From the NCBI GenBank assembly GCA_018398805.1, contig JAGFBZ010001180.1, positions 620,001 through 684,000 of the forward strand: a DNA stretch of 64,000 nt, in the 5' to 3' direction. Below the pieces are notes generated by a model. It ran no database searches. It had not been told where the DNA came from and worked only from the letters and a program-made list of their open reading frames with translations. The stretch is from Hirundichthys speculiger (taxonomy: Eukaryota > Chordata > Actinopteri > Beloniformes > Exocoetidae). The position numbers were made by a program, and so were the translations under genes. Shown here piece after piece: positions 1 to 12,151 of this stretch. The number at the start of each line of letters is the position of its first letter. The first letter of the stretch is position 1.

Positions 1-3000
1 CCTGTATAAACGCCCTCGTAAAGCTGACAGATAGACATATGTATGGATCCCCCATTAAAATTTTACTACTAATCAGTATGGATAGCCTGCTCAGCCACTG
101 GATGACTGACGACTCACACACCCCACTCGCACTCCCAGTAGCACACTGTAGGCACACACAGGAATACAGTATGTGTATGCGTATTCTGAAAAATGTAATA
201 TCTGTGATACTGCATGTAACTTTCACCTTCACAGTTAGGATTCACCATGTTTACCACCTATTCATTCACCAACAGGCTGAGTTTGCTTACAGGAGCCCTA
301 AAACGCCTATTGTCTCTAAGGTCAACAAACGGATGGCAATTAAATATTTTTTGCATTACACTTTAATGTTTTACAACTTTTCAGCTTTTGTTTTGACTTT
401 ATATAAATTTTACTATCAGCTTCTTACCGTCACTGTCTCATACACTGCATGTTAGTGTAAATTAGCCACTAGAAAATTTTATACTTTCCACACACAAAGA
501 TCCCTTAGCAGTTAACAAATCTCGGAATCGACAAACTAACAGGACTTTTGGACTGAGATCTGCCAATTAATAACATACATTCAAATGACTGCTAATGCAG
601 CTAAATGCAGTTATTTTAAACACTGACGTGGGATCAGTATCGAGGTCTCTAGTCCACAATAGGCCTTTCACAGGCCAACAACATGTTGGAGTGTCATTCA
701 AAGAATTTGTCGAGTCAGTGGATTTACAGGCATGTTAAAAATGCCACATGAGATCCCTAACTCATCCCTGCCCTCTCAGGAGTGTCATGCATTCACTTTC
801 TCACATCGTGGGTTTAGGTAAAGTTCATCAAAGGGTTGGCCGACTCATAAAAGTTCATGGTGCGTATCATCAGACCCATGAACGTCGTGGTATAATGTTA
901 TCAAGCGAAGTGTCAGAAGGACGGGAAGTAAATTGGGAGAGGGAGTGGAAGAGGAATTGTGGGAAAAAAAGTAGGATATGTGTGGAATCTCTGCTGATAA
1001 ACTAGTGACCCCCTGAAAAGTAACATGGCAGTCACCCTGAGTGTTGTTCTCATGGTGAAGTTCATTTGTAGCTATATATTTGCACGAGTATATTGCAGAT
1101 TATTTTAGTGAGGATTAACAGCATGTACAATGGGGGGATGTAAGGGAGAATATAAATGGATTTCAGTGACTTAAACCTTCTTGCATTTGTCCATTTGCAG
1201 CAGAATATGAGAGCTTCTTTACCTGTTTGTATTTCTCTACCAGCAGCCTTCATACTGCCTCCTTCAGTTCATACATTTTTGTCTCCTCCTCACTTCCAGG
1301 TGGACTTTTAAGATTTAAGGGAAGCCAGAGTGACTCTTTGTCCACCCCGTGTTGCATAGGTTATCTAAACCAGTATGATAGGGGCCATCTTATATGCCTC
1401 CCTGGTGCCCCTCTTAGCCATTTGTGTGACAGGCAGCGTGTGTGTTTCACATGTCTGTATTTGCTCGTGACGATGTGGTGCAGTAAATAAACACATCGTT
1501 GGGGAGGTCACAGAGGCAAAGGTGAAGCAGCGGTTGCAGTCGATACCCCGGGGGTGTGTGCGCAGGCAGGTGTCAGCAAAGCACCCCTCCTCTGTCAGTT
1601 TTTTTTTTTTTCTGCTTCTAACACTGTTACCCAACTTCTTAGCCTTTGAGGGGTGACCCCGCACATTTCTCTGAAGTGCACCAAACTAATGGGCTGTAAC
1701 GAGGGGCAACCAGAGAAGGAACCTTCTTTAACAGCTCGCCCAGGGGACTGAGGACGTTGTCTGCGTATGCATGCTCATGGACCTTTCAGTGTGTGTGTGG
1801 CTGTCTGTGTGTGTGTGTGCGCGCATAGGTGCAGCATGAGTGACCTTGTTACGACACCAACTTGTCCTAATATCATTAGTTGAGGCCAATGTGAGGTCAG
1901 ACTCCAGTGCGTGGAGCGTGCTTGCTGACTTATAGTAGAACCCGGAGGGCATATCACAGGAGCAGATGACCTGGTCAGACATTTTCCTTGTTATCACAAA
2001 TTATTACCTGAATTCCCTGACTTAACTTTAGATTTTACGGCACAGTAAAAATCAAGGAATGTACAAAGAAGGAATAGATTAATAGACTAAAGGAGACAGT
2101 TAAATAAACTAGAGGTGCCATGAAATGCCATAAAATACTTAAATATATTCTTTACAATTTTCTGGGTCCCAGCAGAAAGTCCCCAACTATTTGGGGACTT
2201 CCTGTGGGGACTTCCCGTTGCCAAACTCCAAAAATACTTTTGTAACAGAAGCTGACCTAAAATGCCTTTTTAAGAAAATGAATGGTGAGTCGTGTTTGCA
2301 TGTAATTGGTGAAAGGAATTGAAGCGCATGACAGATACATCATTAAAAAATGCTATTTCTTTAGTGTTCCAATCTGGAGCTCACTCTGTAGCAGGTGTTA
2401 AAACAGATCAGTTTCACCTGCTATTAGACATGTCTAACGCTTAGTTTATATCTGCTGTTGTCTCTCTTGAACAGGACAATGTGTCTTGAAAGTGTTGCCA
2501 ATTTTGTCGGCACCCAGTGACTTTTTAAATGTATTTGTTTTGTTTATTTTTTTTAGTAAATATAGCAAATAGCCTCATTTTGCCTGTATAATGCATGTTT
2601 TTCTCTGTGATATTTTGGTCAGTTTTTTAAGAATTTAAATTGAAACAGTTACTGCTATATCTTGAGATTAATGGCATCAGTCACTAAACACTGAACGTTT
2701 TCAGCATCCATGTATCTTATCTATTCCCAATTCTCAGATGTAAAGTTGTCTGTCTGTGTAATGCCTCAGGATTAGATCATCAAACGTATTTGTTGGTCAG
2801 ATATGACCACCAGTGCAGAGTCTGTTTCCCTCCCTGTTCCTCCCCGTCTGTCACCCTCTTTGAGTCGATAAGCCTTTATTCTCATCTTTTCACTGATATG
2901 ATCGCTGTCTTCAGAGGCACTCAGGCCACTTTTACAGAAACCACTAACTGGTGTTCCAGGCACCAGTTAGCGAGCTATCAGGGAAAATCATGTGAGCCTG

Positions 3001-3770
3001 TCTGCCTACGTAAGTGGGTGGCTCTCTTCATGCATGTGTGCTGTCTTGTGCGCGACTCTTCTCGTCCATCTATCTGTCGGCGTCTATCGACCAGGGCCAT
3101 CATGTGTGTTTTGGCCTGAGCGAGGCCACAGATGCTGCAGGGCTATTAGGTGCCCATTGTTTGTTTTGAATGGCAACGGAAACAAAATTGGTCTCGTTCT
3201 GATCTTATTGTGGGTAACTCTACCTCTCTCTGTGGCCAAGGGAGGCAAAAACCAATCCTAATTCACTTACCCCACCCTGACATCGTCTTTTCTAATGCTT
3301 TTTGAGGGATGGAAATATGGCGACATGCAAGTTTTTGACAGTACACAGGTCTTAAAAGCAAGAGGGGGAAACAAAAAGATGGACAGATACTAAGAAGGAT
3401 GGACAAATAAAGAAAAGCTCTGTTTCTCTGTATATTTTCTCATATTACCTACCTCTCATCTGTTTTCCTTCCTTTTCCATGTTTCTCTTTTCTTTCTTTC
3501 TTAGTGTCAATTTAAACAGATGAAATAGCACTAAAAAAACACATGAACACAGATGGATTCAAAGTACCTTTTGCTTATTTGTTCACTGCATGTTGCTGAG
3601 ACAAACTCTTAGGCCAAAAGTAAGCCTTTCTTGTGCTTTATGGCTTGTAATTTTAGTTCGAGTGGTCTGTTTTTGTAATTAGCCAGCTGACTTTCCATCC
3701 CAGATGTTAGCGCTTTCATTCCCTCTTAACATTCAATTGTGCATGTTGAGTGACAGGTTTTACAACCAGT
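1..3770. other. large rnf220 intron, segment 1 (no exon seen)
   Basis: AT-rich intronic DNA. Reading frames here are short and compositionally random, with no splice-flanked conserved segment. Contents are a TG tract near 1788-1820, a T run near 1600-1611 and a kappaB-like hairpin cluster at 2175-2215 (listed separately). Nothing else stands out. Confidence 0.6.
2175..2215. promoter_or_regulatory. cluster of three NF-kappaB-like sites with 10-bp hairpin
   Basis: GGGGACTTCC occurs at 2193-2202 and again at 2206-2215. GAAAGTCCCC at 2175-2184 is the reverse complement of GGGGACTTTC. AAGTCCCCAA (2177-2186) and TTGGGGACTT (2191-2200) form a perfect inverted repeat around a 4-nt loop. Three GGGRNNYYCC-type words in 41 bp are unusual for AT-rich intron. 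Function is inferred. Confidence 0.35.
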
Positions 3771-4060
3771 CATGCATCCATCATCTATGCCCGCTTATTC
3801 CTAATTTTAGGGTCAATGGGGTCTGCTGGAGCCTCTCCCAGCCATATTCAGGCAAAAGGCAGAGGTGCAACCTGGACGGGTCAAACAGCCACACTCCGAC
3901 GGGGAATTTAGACCCACCACCAGAGTACCCAGAGAAAAGCCATGCAAGCACACTGAGAACATGCAAACTCCACACAGAAAACCCCCTGCTGGGTTTCAAA
4001 CCAGGAACCCACTGCTTTGTGAGGTAACAGTGCTAACCACCGAATCACTGTGCTGCCCTC
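3771..4060 (+). repeat. teleost interspersed repeat copy (full-length-like)
   Basis: The copy starts ATCCATCATCTATGCCCGC, continues with GGGTC.ATGGGG..TGCTGGAGCC, a GGACGGGTCA segment, a GAACATGCAAACTCCACACA segment, and ends with GCTAACCACCGAATCACTG then GCTGCCC. I know this organisation as one of the most abundant dispersed repeats of ray-finned fishes, though I cannot name the Repbase family securely. Two other + fragments (10994-11200, 57994-58075) and one - fragment (10115-10190) share its words. The 107-aa and 102-aa reading frames across it are repeat-derived. Confidence 0.7.
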
Positions 4061-4331
4061 AAACACTCATGCTGCCCAAACATTTCTCCAGTTTCTTTAT
4101 ATTTAAACCTTTGCCTGCTAATCCTGCTCATTCAGCCAAGAAAGATTACAAAAAAATCATGGCAAGGTTTTAGATTTTAGCAAGTGCTGCTTTGTCACTC
4201 GCCTGAGCGAAAAACAATGAATCTTAGGAATTTATACTTGGTCTCTGCCATAGACATGGAAGTATCCCTTCAATTGTCGCTCATTGTCACAATTTTTGTC
4301 TAAATTTGAGTGCCATGCTTTATACTGCTGC

Positions 4332-4455
4332 GAGCAATATCTTCATCAAAATGATGGAGATATTGCTCAGCATGTCAAACTGTAATTTATGACCATCATC
4401 GCTAATTAGTTGATTATTTTCTGAGCTGTTTGATTGGGTAACTTAGAAAATAATC
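4332..4455. repeat. two adjacent strong inverted repeats (hairpins)
   Basis: At 4332-4368, 16-bp arms (GAGCAATATCTTCATC against its complement, one G/T-type mismatch) flank a 5-nt loop. At 4412-4455, 14-bp arms (GATTATTTTCTGAG, one mismatch) flank a 16-nt loop. They may be the core of a decayed palindromic MITE, or structured regulatory DNA. The arms are too short for a canonical microRNA precursor. Confidence 0.5.
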
Positions 4456-7027
4456 TCTGTGCTCTATGCTTCACGTGTTGAACAAAACTGTTGAGAGAAA
4501 TGGCAGCAAGGCCACACATGTTTAAAGAGGTGGAACTGTGAAATTCTGGCATTTTTACGTGGAAAAGTGACTTTAAATATCAAACATTGTTTCAAAGGAT
4601 TAAGTAAGCAAATGCATTCACAGTGCTCAGAGAATACAGTGGATTGGAGAAAAATTCAAAGCACAGAAAACTCAGTGAAAAGTAATCTGTTGCTTTTCAT
4701 TAATGCAATCTGTCAATTTGTTTCTCCAAATATTCACCGGAAATCTCAATTTAAGGGCACTTTTTCCACAACTTGATGCTTCATTCTTTGCTTCAGCTAT
4801 CAGCCACCTCTTCATTACCTCTGTGTTTCCAACCTCTGTTACGTAGTGACTCCAGCTGGTGCGTATGTGAAGCATTGTGAAGAAGTAGAAGAAGTAGCTT
4901 GAACTTCGGACCGAAGCAGTGTATCTATACATTACATATGCCATATATTTGAGGAAACAGCTACACTTTCAAGAGTCTGAATCATTAACCAGTGATTGTC
5001 TGTGAATCATATGAGATTTAAAATCTTTTTTAGCACAATCAGTTTTTACATGCACAACCTCGCTCTCCCTATCATCATAAACCCCTACTTTCAACTGAGC
5101 AGCGTACAGCCAATCCTCACAGGTTTGAAGCTCTAGAGAGAAACACAATCTTCCCACAGTGGCCAGTTCTGCCCTCTCATCTGCCCCTCACACAAACACA
5201 CACACATCAGCATACACAGCCTTGCCCTCTCCTCTGCCCCCTGGACACCCCCTATAATGATGTCTGTTGACCTCTAACACAAAGACTGCCCTGGCAGATT
5301 AGTTTACAAGTGGCCTGGGAGGCTGCCTCTCAAACCTTAACCCTTGCGATATCCTTTCATTGTGATATATATATAGATATATAAAATGAGAGGGTTAAAA
5401 TAAACTTTCAGATCCATAAAACATACCATTTATCCTGAATCTTCTCTGCTACTACTGCTCACAATTGAATCTTCTAGTCCCTTACAGGTTAAAGCACAGC
5501 CTAAAACATATGATAATAGTACAGAGACATATTCTCCCCAACTTAACAGACACCAATGGCCAAATACATGTTCAGTGTTTTAACACTATATGTATGAACA
5601 CACACTCACGCACACACACACCTACACACTCAGACGTCAGCGGTAATAAGTGGAAAGTGAGTAATAGCCTAGCTGTCTGGCAGCCAGCTGCTGGCCCTAC
5701 TGTTTACATGCCAACTGATTACCCTAATTTCAAACGCATGCATGGCAGTTAGGTTGATAAATAGCCCCCCCAACACCACCACCTTCTATTTCCCTATTGT
5801 CAGCCACTGCAGGCTAGTCAGCCAGCCGGACCCATAATACCTTTTTGATTATTCAATAAATAACACATAATTCGACATTGATTGGAGCCGCGAATGGGCT
5901 TTGCGGAGAGGAAGAGATGGGAGAGATGAGGGGGATGCAATTGGTTAGGTGGTTCAGCAGGTATCGACCAGTGGTGGTCAGTGCTTTGATGACCACTGGT
6001 CGTCGGGGGTCACTGCTTTGCACGAATACACACACGCACCTTTGTGTAGAAACACACACCTCTGGCTGGAGTCCTGATGTGATTAGAATAAGGGTCATTA
6101 GTTTGGCCTCATTGCATTTTGTCCAAACAGAGATGTTTAAGAGTGATGGGCGGCTACTTAATAATTTGGTTAAAAGATTGAAGGCAACATTGAGGATTTG
6201 CAGATAGACGTTTCCTTTTCGTGTGATGACTCCATTTATTGAATTAAGCTGTAACAGATTCCACTTTCACACATTGGTGGAATGTCTGTACCTGCATTAT
6301 TACCTTTTTAAAAGGTGGAGAGTTACACGAAAAGCAACTGTGCAAGTGATCACTTCTGTTACGGCCTACCAGCATGCTAAATTCACAATGATTACTACCA
6401 TCAGTATTCAGTCACATTTGCTGGCCTTAGGCCCATTATGTTAACTACCTCGATGAACATTGATTGCTAATTCTTATCTCTGCTTCTGGCAAAATGACCT
6501 CGTCTCATTGCTTCCAAACTTTGCCAATGTATCTCAGTTCCAAATTATTCCCATTGCATCTGGTGGGCCCTTCGCTGTGACATGGTTAGTATGGACTGTA
6601 TTGAAACCTGTCTTCAAATGGATTATTCTTTTCTCCTAAGTAGGATGGATTTTTTTGGTGTTGCCCGATCACTATCTGAAACATGCTAATCGTTAGTGTG
6701 TGTCTATGTGTGTGTGTGTGTGTGTAAACCCAGCTGCCTTGATGTTGCCATTGAAGTGTCCCTGGCGTTGTACTTATTGGAGTTCCCTGATGTTAGATAT
6801 TGGAATATTGATCTGGGAGAATGTTTAGCTTTCACTCCTCTCTGGTTTCATTTATATGCTCGCACAGCTGACGCCCGCTTCACACAGCAGTACATGCTGC
6901 GAATGTGGCAGTACATGAGGGACCCAGATCGCATCAAACGCTCAATCAATGCAGTAAAAAAGAAATCTGAGTAAAAGATTTGGGTTTCAAAAGGGATTTC
7001 ACACACATCTTGTATAACTGGAGCCTG
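4456..7027. other. large rnf220 intron, segment 2
   Basis: Mostly AT-rich unique DNA with a short AT run near 5366-5382 and a GT tract at 6697-6725. It includes the hairpin-bearing candidate regulatory patch at 5870-6005. The end of the 6696-6974 reading frame (6866-6974) looks more protein-like than its surroundings and is discussed as a finding, but it is not called as a gene. Confidence 0.55.
5870..6005. promoter_or_regulatory. candidate conserved non-coding element with perfect 11-bp hairpin
   Basis: CGACCAGTGGT (5965-5975) and ACCACTGGTCG (5992-6002) are perfect inverted complements around a 16-nt loop, downstream of a CpG-containing patch (ATTGGAGCCGCGAATGGGC). The complexity differs from the flanking AT-rich intron. 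Regulatory function is inferred from composition only. Confidence 0.3.
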
Positions 7028-7875
7028 CTTCAGAAGGGAGTTCCAACAACTCTGAGTTAAAATATTAACTCAAAGTTGACACACCCTGAGGTGATAAACT
7101 AGAGTTCAGTCAACTTTGAGTATGTCGACTCTGGGTTATAAAGACTATAAAAAGCTATCATCAATAGAGCTCCAACACAGTGATTCACCATGTAAAAGCC
7201 AACCAAATGGAAGAAACCCTCCTGCTTTTCTTTGTTAGAAGAAATTCGAACCATGTTGGAGAAAATTTTCACTTTAGAATTTTAAAAGCATTTTTGATTT
7301 GACACCACGCGTCTCTTCTCTAACTCCAGTCTCCTTTTCCTGGCCCCTTGTTTGTAACCTGGTTTATGACCAGGAAATAACTACTTAGCTATAAAGGAAA
7401 GAGAAAAAAGACGAAGAAAAAAAAAAGAACATTAGGGCCACTTTTCTTACAGCTCTGCATACTATTTAATTTCTAATAGACTAAATTCTGCATCCCTGTC
7501 ACCACAAAGACAACTCCCATCAGAAAATAAATGAATTGAATTAAATTAAAAGAAAAGGAATGTAAAAAACATTTGGTGTGATTTCAAATGAAATCAAACC
7601 CTTTTCAGCTTTCTGAAGGGGAGGAAACAGAGAGGAATTTAAGGTTTATGAAACAAATCCTGCTCTTAATCAAGGTATGTTCACACCATAAGTTAACATG
7701 GAAACAGACTCGATGAGTATAGGTTACCTCAGTTTCTGAAACACACTTGAGTTTATCTTGTTTCTACGGTTTATGTTACCTCACTATCTGAAATGAAAAT
7801 CCTGCCGGAAAGGTTTCCCTCGTTTCAGGTACGACATACTCAGAGCTTGTACAAAACCCGCTTTCTGAAAAGAAT
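7028..7875. mobile_element. candidate non-autonomous DNA transposon with degenerate ~40-bp terminal inverted repeats
   Basis: The left end (TTCAGAAGGGAGTTCC...ACAACTCTGAGT) resembles the reverse complement of the right end (TTCAGAAAGCGGGTTTTG...ACAAGCTCTGAGT). An internal inverted repeat TCAAAGTTGAC / GTCAACTTTGA lies just inside the left end. Repeated ACTCTGAGTTAA-type words resemble PIF/Harbinger-like teleost elements. No target duplication is readable and there is no transposase ORF. The family assignment is tentative. Confidence 0.4.
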
Positions 7876-8624
7876 AAAGAGGAAAAGGGAAACAAGCAGT
7901 TTTTACATCATTTGATTCTTATATTAAGGTAGAATATGACAAGCTTTTGAAGTAATGTATGTTGTCAAATGAACTCAGGGAAAATGTTAAAGAGCATTTT
8001 AAAGGCTTTTGTTCTGAAAGCTTACAGCACATTAGAGTTCACTTTGATTCTGGCACACAGCAGACGAACTGTGCTCAGCTGGCAACCGCTGCCTTATACG
8101 TTGACAGGCACAAACACACACTTGAGTGTCTCCAGATAATGCTCATGCAGTCATCACCACTTAGCAGGCAGCTAATGTCTTCAAAAGGAAAATAGTAACC
8201 AGCAGCCTTCCACGTTTAAAGTAACACCAACTGAGTGAGTCTCCTTTTAACAACAGTTAAAATGCAGCGCAACGTCAGTTTCCTATTAAATACCTTTTCC
8301 CAATTACCCATTATTTCCCCCTATAAAACCACTGCAGACTACATCGGAGGGCTGTTTTATCCCCCCGTCACCCCACGTCCTTTTGTTTCGGAAAACATGT
8401 TTCGACTTAATGCAACCGGGACAGCTATGAGGGAATGGGAGAGAGCATAAGAAAACCAGGGAGGGGAAAGAAAAGGTAATTTAATGAAGTGAAACGTTTG
8501 ATGTTGTAAATAAAAAGCAGACTGGTCGGGGGTGAGAAGCTGGGGCTAATGGACTTTGTTGGGAGGTGTGGAGCTGCTGATCTTTAAAAAGCCTAAATAA
8601 AAAAGTGAACTTCTCAGATAGGAT

Positions 8625-8740
8625 GCCAAGAAAAACCTCTGGCCCTCTTAGCTGGGTCCTTCGCCCGGGGCATTCACATTATTGTTAGGGTGCATTATGC
8701 AATCATGGAAAGGTGAAAAGCACCGCCAGCCCCATCATCT
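8625..8740. promoter_or_regulatory. candidate conserved non-coding element (SOX/octamer-like words)
   Basis: This patch combines CCTTCGCCCGGGGCATTCAC with the SOX-type CATTATTGTTAG and ATTATGCAATCAT (POU/CEBP-like). It is free of simple repeats and unlike the AT-rich flanks. Such composition is typical of developmental enhancers in large introns of regulator genes. Inference only. Confidence 0.3.
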
Positions 8741-9139
8741 GTGTGGGTGTATAACTATTAGTGTTTGTATTCATGTTTCTCTTGCTTTTGTCTGCTAATT
8801 TCTATCTGTAAAACAGAAGCCTGACGAGAGATCAAAGGTGGAGAGAAGTGAATATGCCTTGAAAAGTCAAGATAGGAGAAAGAAGACAGATAAGGATCAA
8901 GAGTAGACAATATGAAGAGAGGCCTAAAATGTCAGCGACAGAAGAAGACAATGTGGAGTGACAGGAAAGGCAAACAGAAGACTAGGATAAGAGAAACGAC
9001 AAAAGCACTGCAGTTAAAAAAAAAAGACCCTCAGAAATTAGAACACATGATTATGAAGGTTAAACAATGGCAGTGGTCATTACACTCCACTTTCAATGAG
9101 AAGCAGGACAGAAATCCCCTCCCATTTATAATTCATATC

Positions 9140-9370
9140 CTCAATTACCTCTAATAAAGTGGCATGAATGGGGCTTGCCCAGGGAATGGTGCCGGCACAA
9201 TTACATAGTATAGCCTGGCATTAACATTTTCTATTTGAGCATTTTTAAGCCTCAATCTCTCTTGGAGTTAATAAGAGCGATGATCCCTCCTTGACTTTTT
9301 CATGAAATTATTGTATGGTTATAATATTCCAATCTATTAGCTCCCCTCCTCCGTAATGTATTCTAGCATT
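9140..9370. promoter_or_regulatory. candidate conserved non-coding element
   Basis: A 230-bp repeat-free stretch is rich in homeodomain/POU-like words (CAATTACAT, GTTAATAAGAGCG, CATGAAATTATTG, CTATTAGCTCC). There is no coding signal. Inference from composition; a cross-species alignment would decide. Confidence 0.28.
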
Positions 9371-10114
9371 TAATAGCCTGACCTGGATGGATGGGGAAAT
9401 GGCAAAGGGAGAGGCAGAGAGAAAGTTGAAGAACATGACAATGATGAGAGGAGTAGGTCTTGTCGTTTTGACCCCAGAGAGGGTGAGACAAAGGTCTGAT
9501 ACATCCCATACAGCGTTTGAATTGAGGTCTCTCCCGAGGCCGTGCCTATCATCCAGACAGTTTTCCGTTGCAGTGCTGTCTTTTTCACCATCAAGCTGTC
9601 AAACCTCTGCATGCCTGTGTTCCAGCTGTCTCACATATTCTCCGTCAGCAAGGTGATCGGCTGGTTGTCTGTGGTTACTCTGCTTGGATGTAGAGCGGCG
9701 GTAACAGGGATCATGAAAGCAGACCAATGAAAGTTACCGCCTGAGTTATCAATGACAGATTAGTTGAACTGCTTGGAGCCACGTGAAAAGGAAAGTATCT
9801 TGTCTTTCACTTCATATCAAGGCATATATTAAAAAAAATCCTTCCCTGTTCCTAAAATTAGATAAATATGTCCTCAGAAAATGAAGAATACATGACGTAT
9901 TAATTTAACAAACAATAATCCAAAATTCAGACACAGTATGTGAAAATTTTAAGTTCACCTATGATTCAGTAGCTTGTTGCAGAACTGATGTAATCAGTAG
10001 CAGGGTCTCCTGGTTGAAAGTAACAGGAATAAATAAATAAATGAATATTTTCAGAACATTTCTGAATTAAAAATATAAGTAATGAAAACAAATGTCACGG
10101 TTGTTCGTCTACAT

Positions 10115-10190
10115 GTGGCCTTGCGATGGACAGGTGACCTCTCCAGGGTCACCTGTCTCCTGCCTTTCACCTGAGGAGAGCTGGGATCAT
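10115..10190 (-). repeat. fragment of teleost interspersed repeat (same family as 3771-4060)
   Basis: GCCTTGCGATGGACAGGTGA, CTCCAGGGTCACC and CTGGGAT are the minus-orientation words of the common fish repeat. An AGGTGACC / GGTCACCT inverted repeat arises from it. Both ends are truncated. Confidence 0.55.
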
Positions 10191-10993
10191 TTTAATTTAT
10201 CATTACAACATTCACTACTCTATTCATTTTATCATGAGATGTAGTTGTTTTTTTTTTGTTTTTTTTTTAACTTCCTCTCCAACAAAACATGAAGCTAAAA
10301 GTCACATCCACTCAGTGAACCTGGACTCTTTACTTTTGCTTCTTTCACAGAAGTTACAATATAACATTACAAGAAAGCCATTCATGTTTAAGCCCTGAGG
10401 AAACTGGGACCAAAGGGTTACTTGCCATAAAACAGTTCACATTCTCATTACTTTGATTTTCTAGTCTACATTTGGTTTGTTTCTTTCACCTTTGTGAGTT
10501 TTTTTCCCTGAAATGATTAATGAACAACTTTGTTTTGTGAATAGTAAAACATGGCTTTGTTTTTTTACCAAAATACTTTAAAATTTATTAAATCAAACCT
10601 TTAACTGCCCCATGTTTCAATTCAAATGCATGTTTATCATCTTTGTATTAATTATCTAATTTTTGCTACTTTGAACCCAATTTCATCCAAGTTTTAGCTG
10701 TTGGAGTAATCACCTGAGATTTCACCCCAAAAAAATTTGCATATATAGAGGAACTTATGGTCAACTGAATAACTGTAAGGTGTCCGGTTCCTATCGCTGT
10801 AAAACATGACCAAACCATCACCCCACCACCACCATGCTTAACAGTTGGTATGGCATTTTAACATTATTGTTTTCTTTAAACCAGCAATTAGCCAAAAGCT
10901 CTGCATGTATAGAGGGGATCACTTTGCTGTTAATTATTAAGTGCATTTGATTTGCAGCACCTGGCTACTACCTGTTCTTTCAACTCTCAAAAC
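10191..10993. other. large rnf220 intron, segment 4, possible decayed repeat
   Basis: AT-rich, with T runs at 10248-10268. The stretch around 10790-10860 (CATGACCAAACCATCACC and CCACCACCATGCTTAACAG) resembles a phrase common in fish transposon copies, but the borders cannot be drawn. Nothing else was seen. Confidence 0.4.
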
Positions 10994-11200
10994 GCAGGGG
11001 TACAGTCCAGACAGATCACCGGTCCATCACAGGACCACATAAAGACAAATCACCATGCTCACTCTCACTCACTCCTATGACAAACTTAGAATCACCAACG
11101 TACATGTTTTTGGACTGTGGAGCAGCCAGAGAAAATCCCACACAAGCACTAGGAGAACATGCAAACTCCAACACAGAAAGTCTCCTGCAGAAAGATTTAT
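10994..11200 (+). repeat. fragment of teleost interspersed repeat
   Basis: TTTTTGGACTGTGG, AGAAAATCCCACACAAGCAC and GAGAACATGCAAACTCCAAC match the family seen at 3771-4060 in the same orientation. The copy is diverged and lacks both termini. The 63-aa frame over it is repeat-derived. Confidence 0.62.
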
Positions 11201-11950
11201 ATTTTCAGTTGTAGTAACTGTTCAAGCACTACCAAATCCCACTTAAATTTTACACTTTGGATATGATTTAACCTGATGGATCTCGTCATCATATTGTTTT
11301 TTGTTTTTTTTTATTCTCTGGTATTTCTTTTATTTTGACCCTGTATAAAACCACCAGCTTTGCTGTGTGATTAAGGAACTCTTAGATGTCCATGGCTGAT
11401 CGCCACAGAGCAAAAGATGGACCCTGCTACTACCCAGCGTGGCTGTTCCTTTCACTATTTAAATTTTCATGAAAATGTATGAGACTCAAAAAGGAAACAA
11501 GCAAATCAAAAGTTTGGCCATCGATAATGTGCTATTTCTGCATGAGCCAGGTCACTCTGTAAAGTCCAGTAATAGTGAAACAAAAGGAACATACTGTACA
11601 ATCCGACACAAAGACATGTAAGAGCATAAAAGGCTCAGTGCTATTTCCCTGCGCTTTGCATGATTATGCAGGTGGTCGTGCCTCATAGCAGTTCGTGACC
11701 ACATATCCAATCCTTAGGCAGGATGTCTAATAGGCCTGTGTGCTCCACCTTTCCTCCCCTGCTCTTTCACTGCCTCCCTCCCTCTATCACTCCTTCATCC
11801 TCCCACATAAAATGGCAAAAGTATTCAGCAAACCTGCCTGCCTGCTTTTATATAAAATAACAAAGTGTTCAGAGCTTGTAAAACACTGCAGGACTGACAG
11901 TTTAGCAGACTCCCCACAGTCTAGAAAGTTCTATTGTTGAAGCAGCAATA

Positions 11951-11980
11951 AGAATAGAATAGAATAGAATAGAATAGAAT
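11951..11980. repeat. AGAAT pentanucleotide microsatellite (six copies)
   Basis: Six uninterrupted AGAAT units. Likely length-polymorphic. Confidence 0.95.
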
Positions 11981-12151
11981 CTATCCAAACTGCTAAGACC
12001 TGACACAAACCATTAGAGCAAAACTTCTAAATCTACCTCATGGTATTGTGGTGAGGAATCTCATTTAAAAGCTACACCTCTGGTAACACACACACACACA
12101 GATGGAGACAGACTGAAGCACAGCCTCTCTTGCTTACTGTCTTTTCTTAGG

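Larger units (their letters stand above)
7876..10114. other. large rnf220 intron, segment 3
   Basis: AT-rich intron with two denser patches listed separately (8625-8740 and 9140-9370). The 80-110 aa frames here are random-looking. No splice-flanked conserved segment was seen. Confidence 0.55.

Noticed and set aside
4332..4368. microRNA precursor
   Set aside because: 16-bp arms and a 5-nt loop are too short for a Drosha/Dicer substrate without longer flanking pairing.
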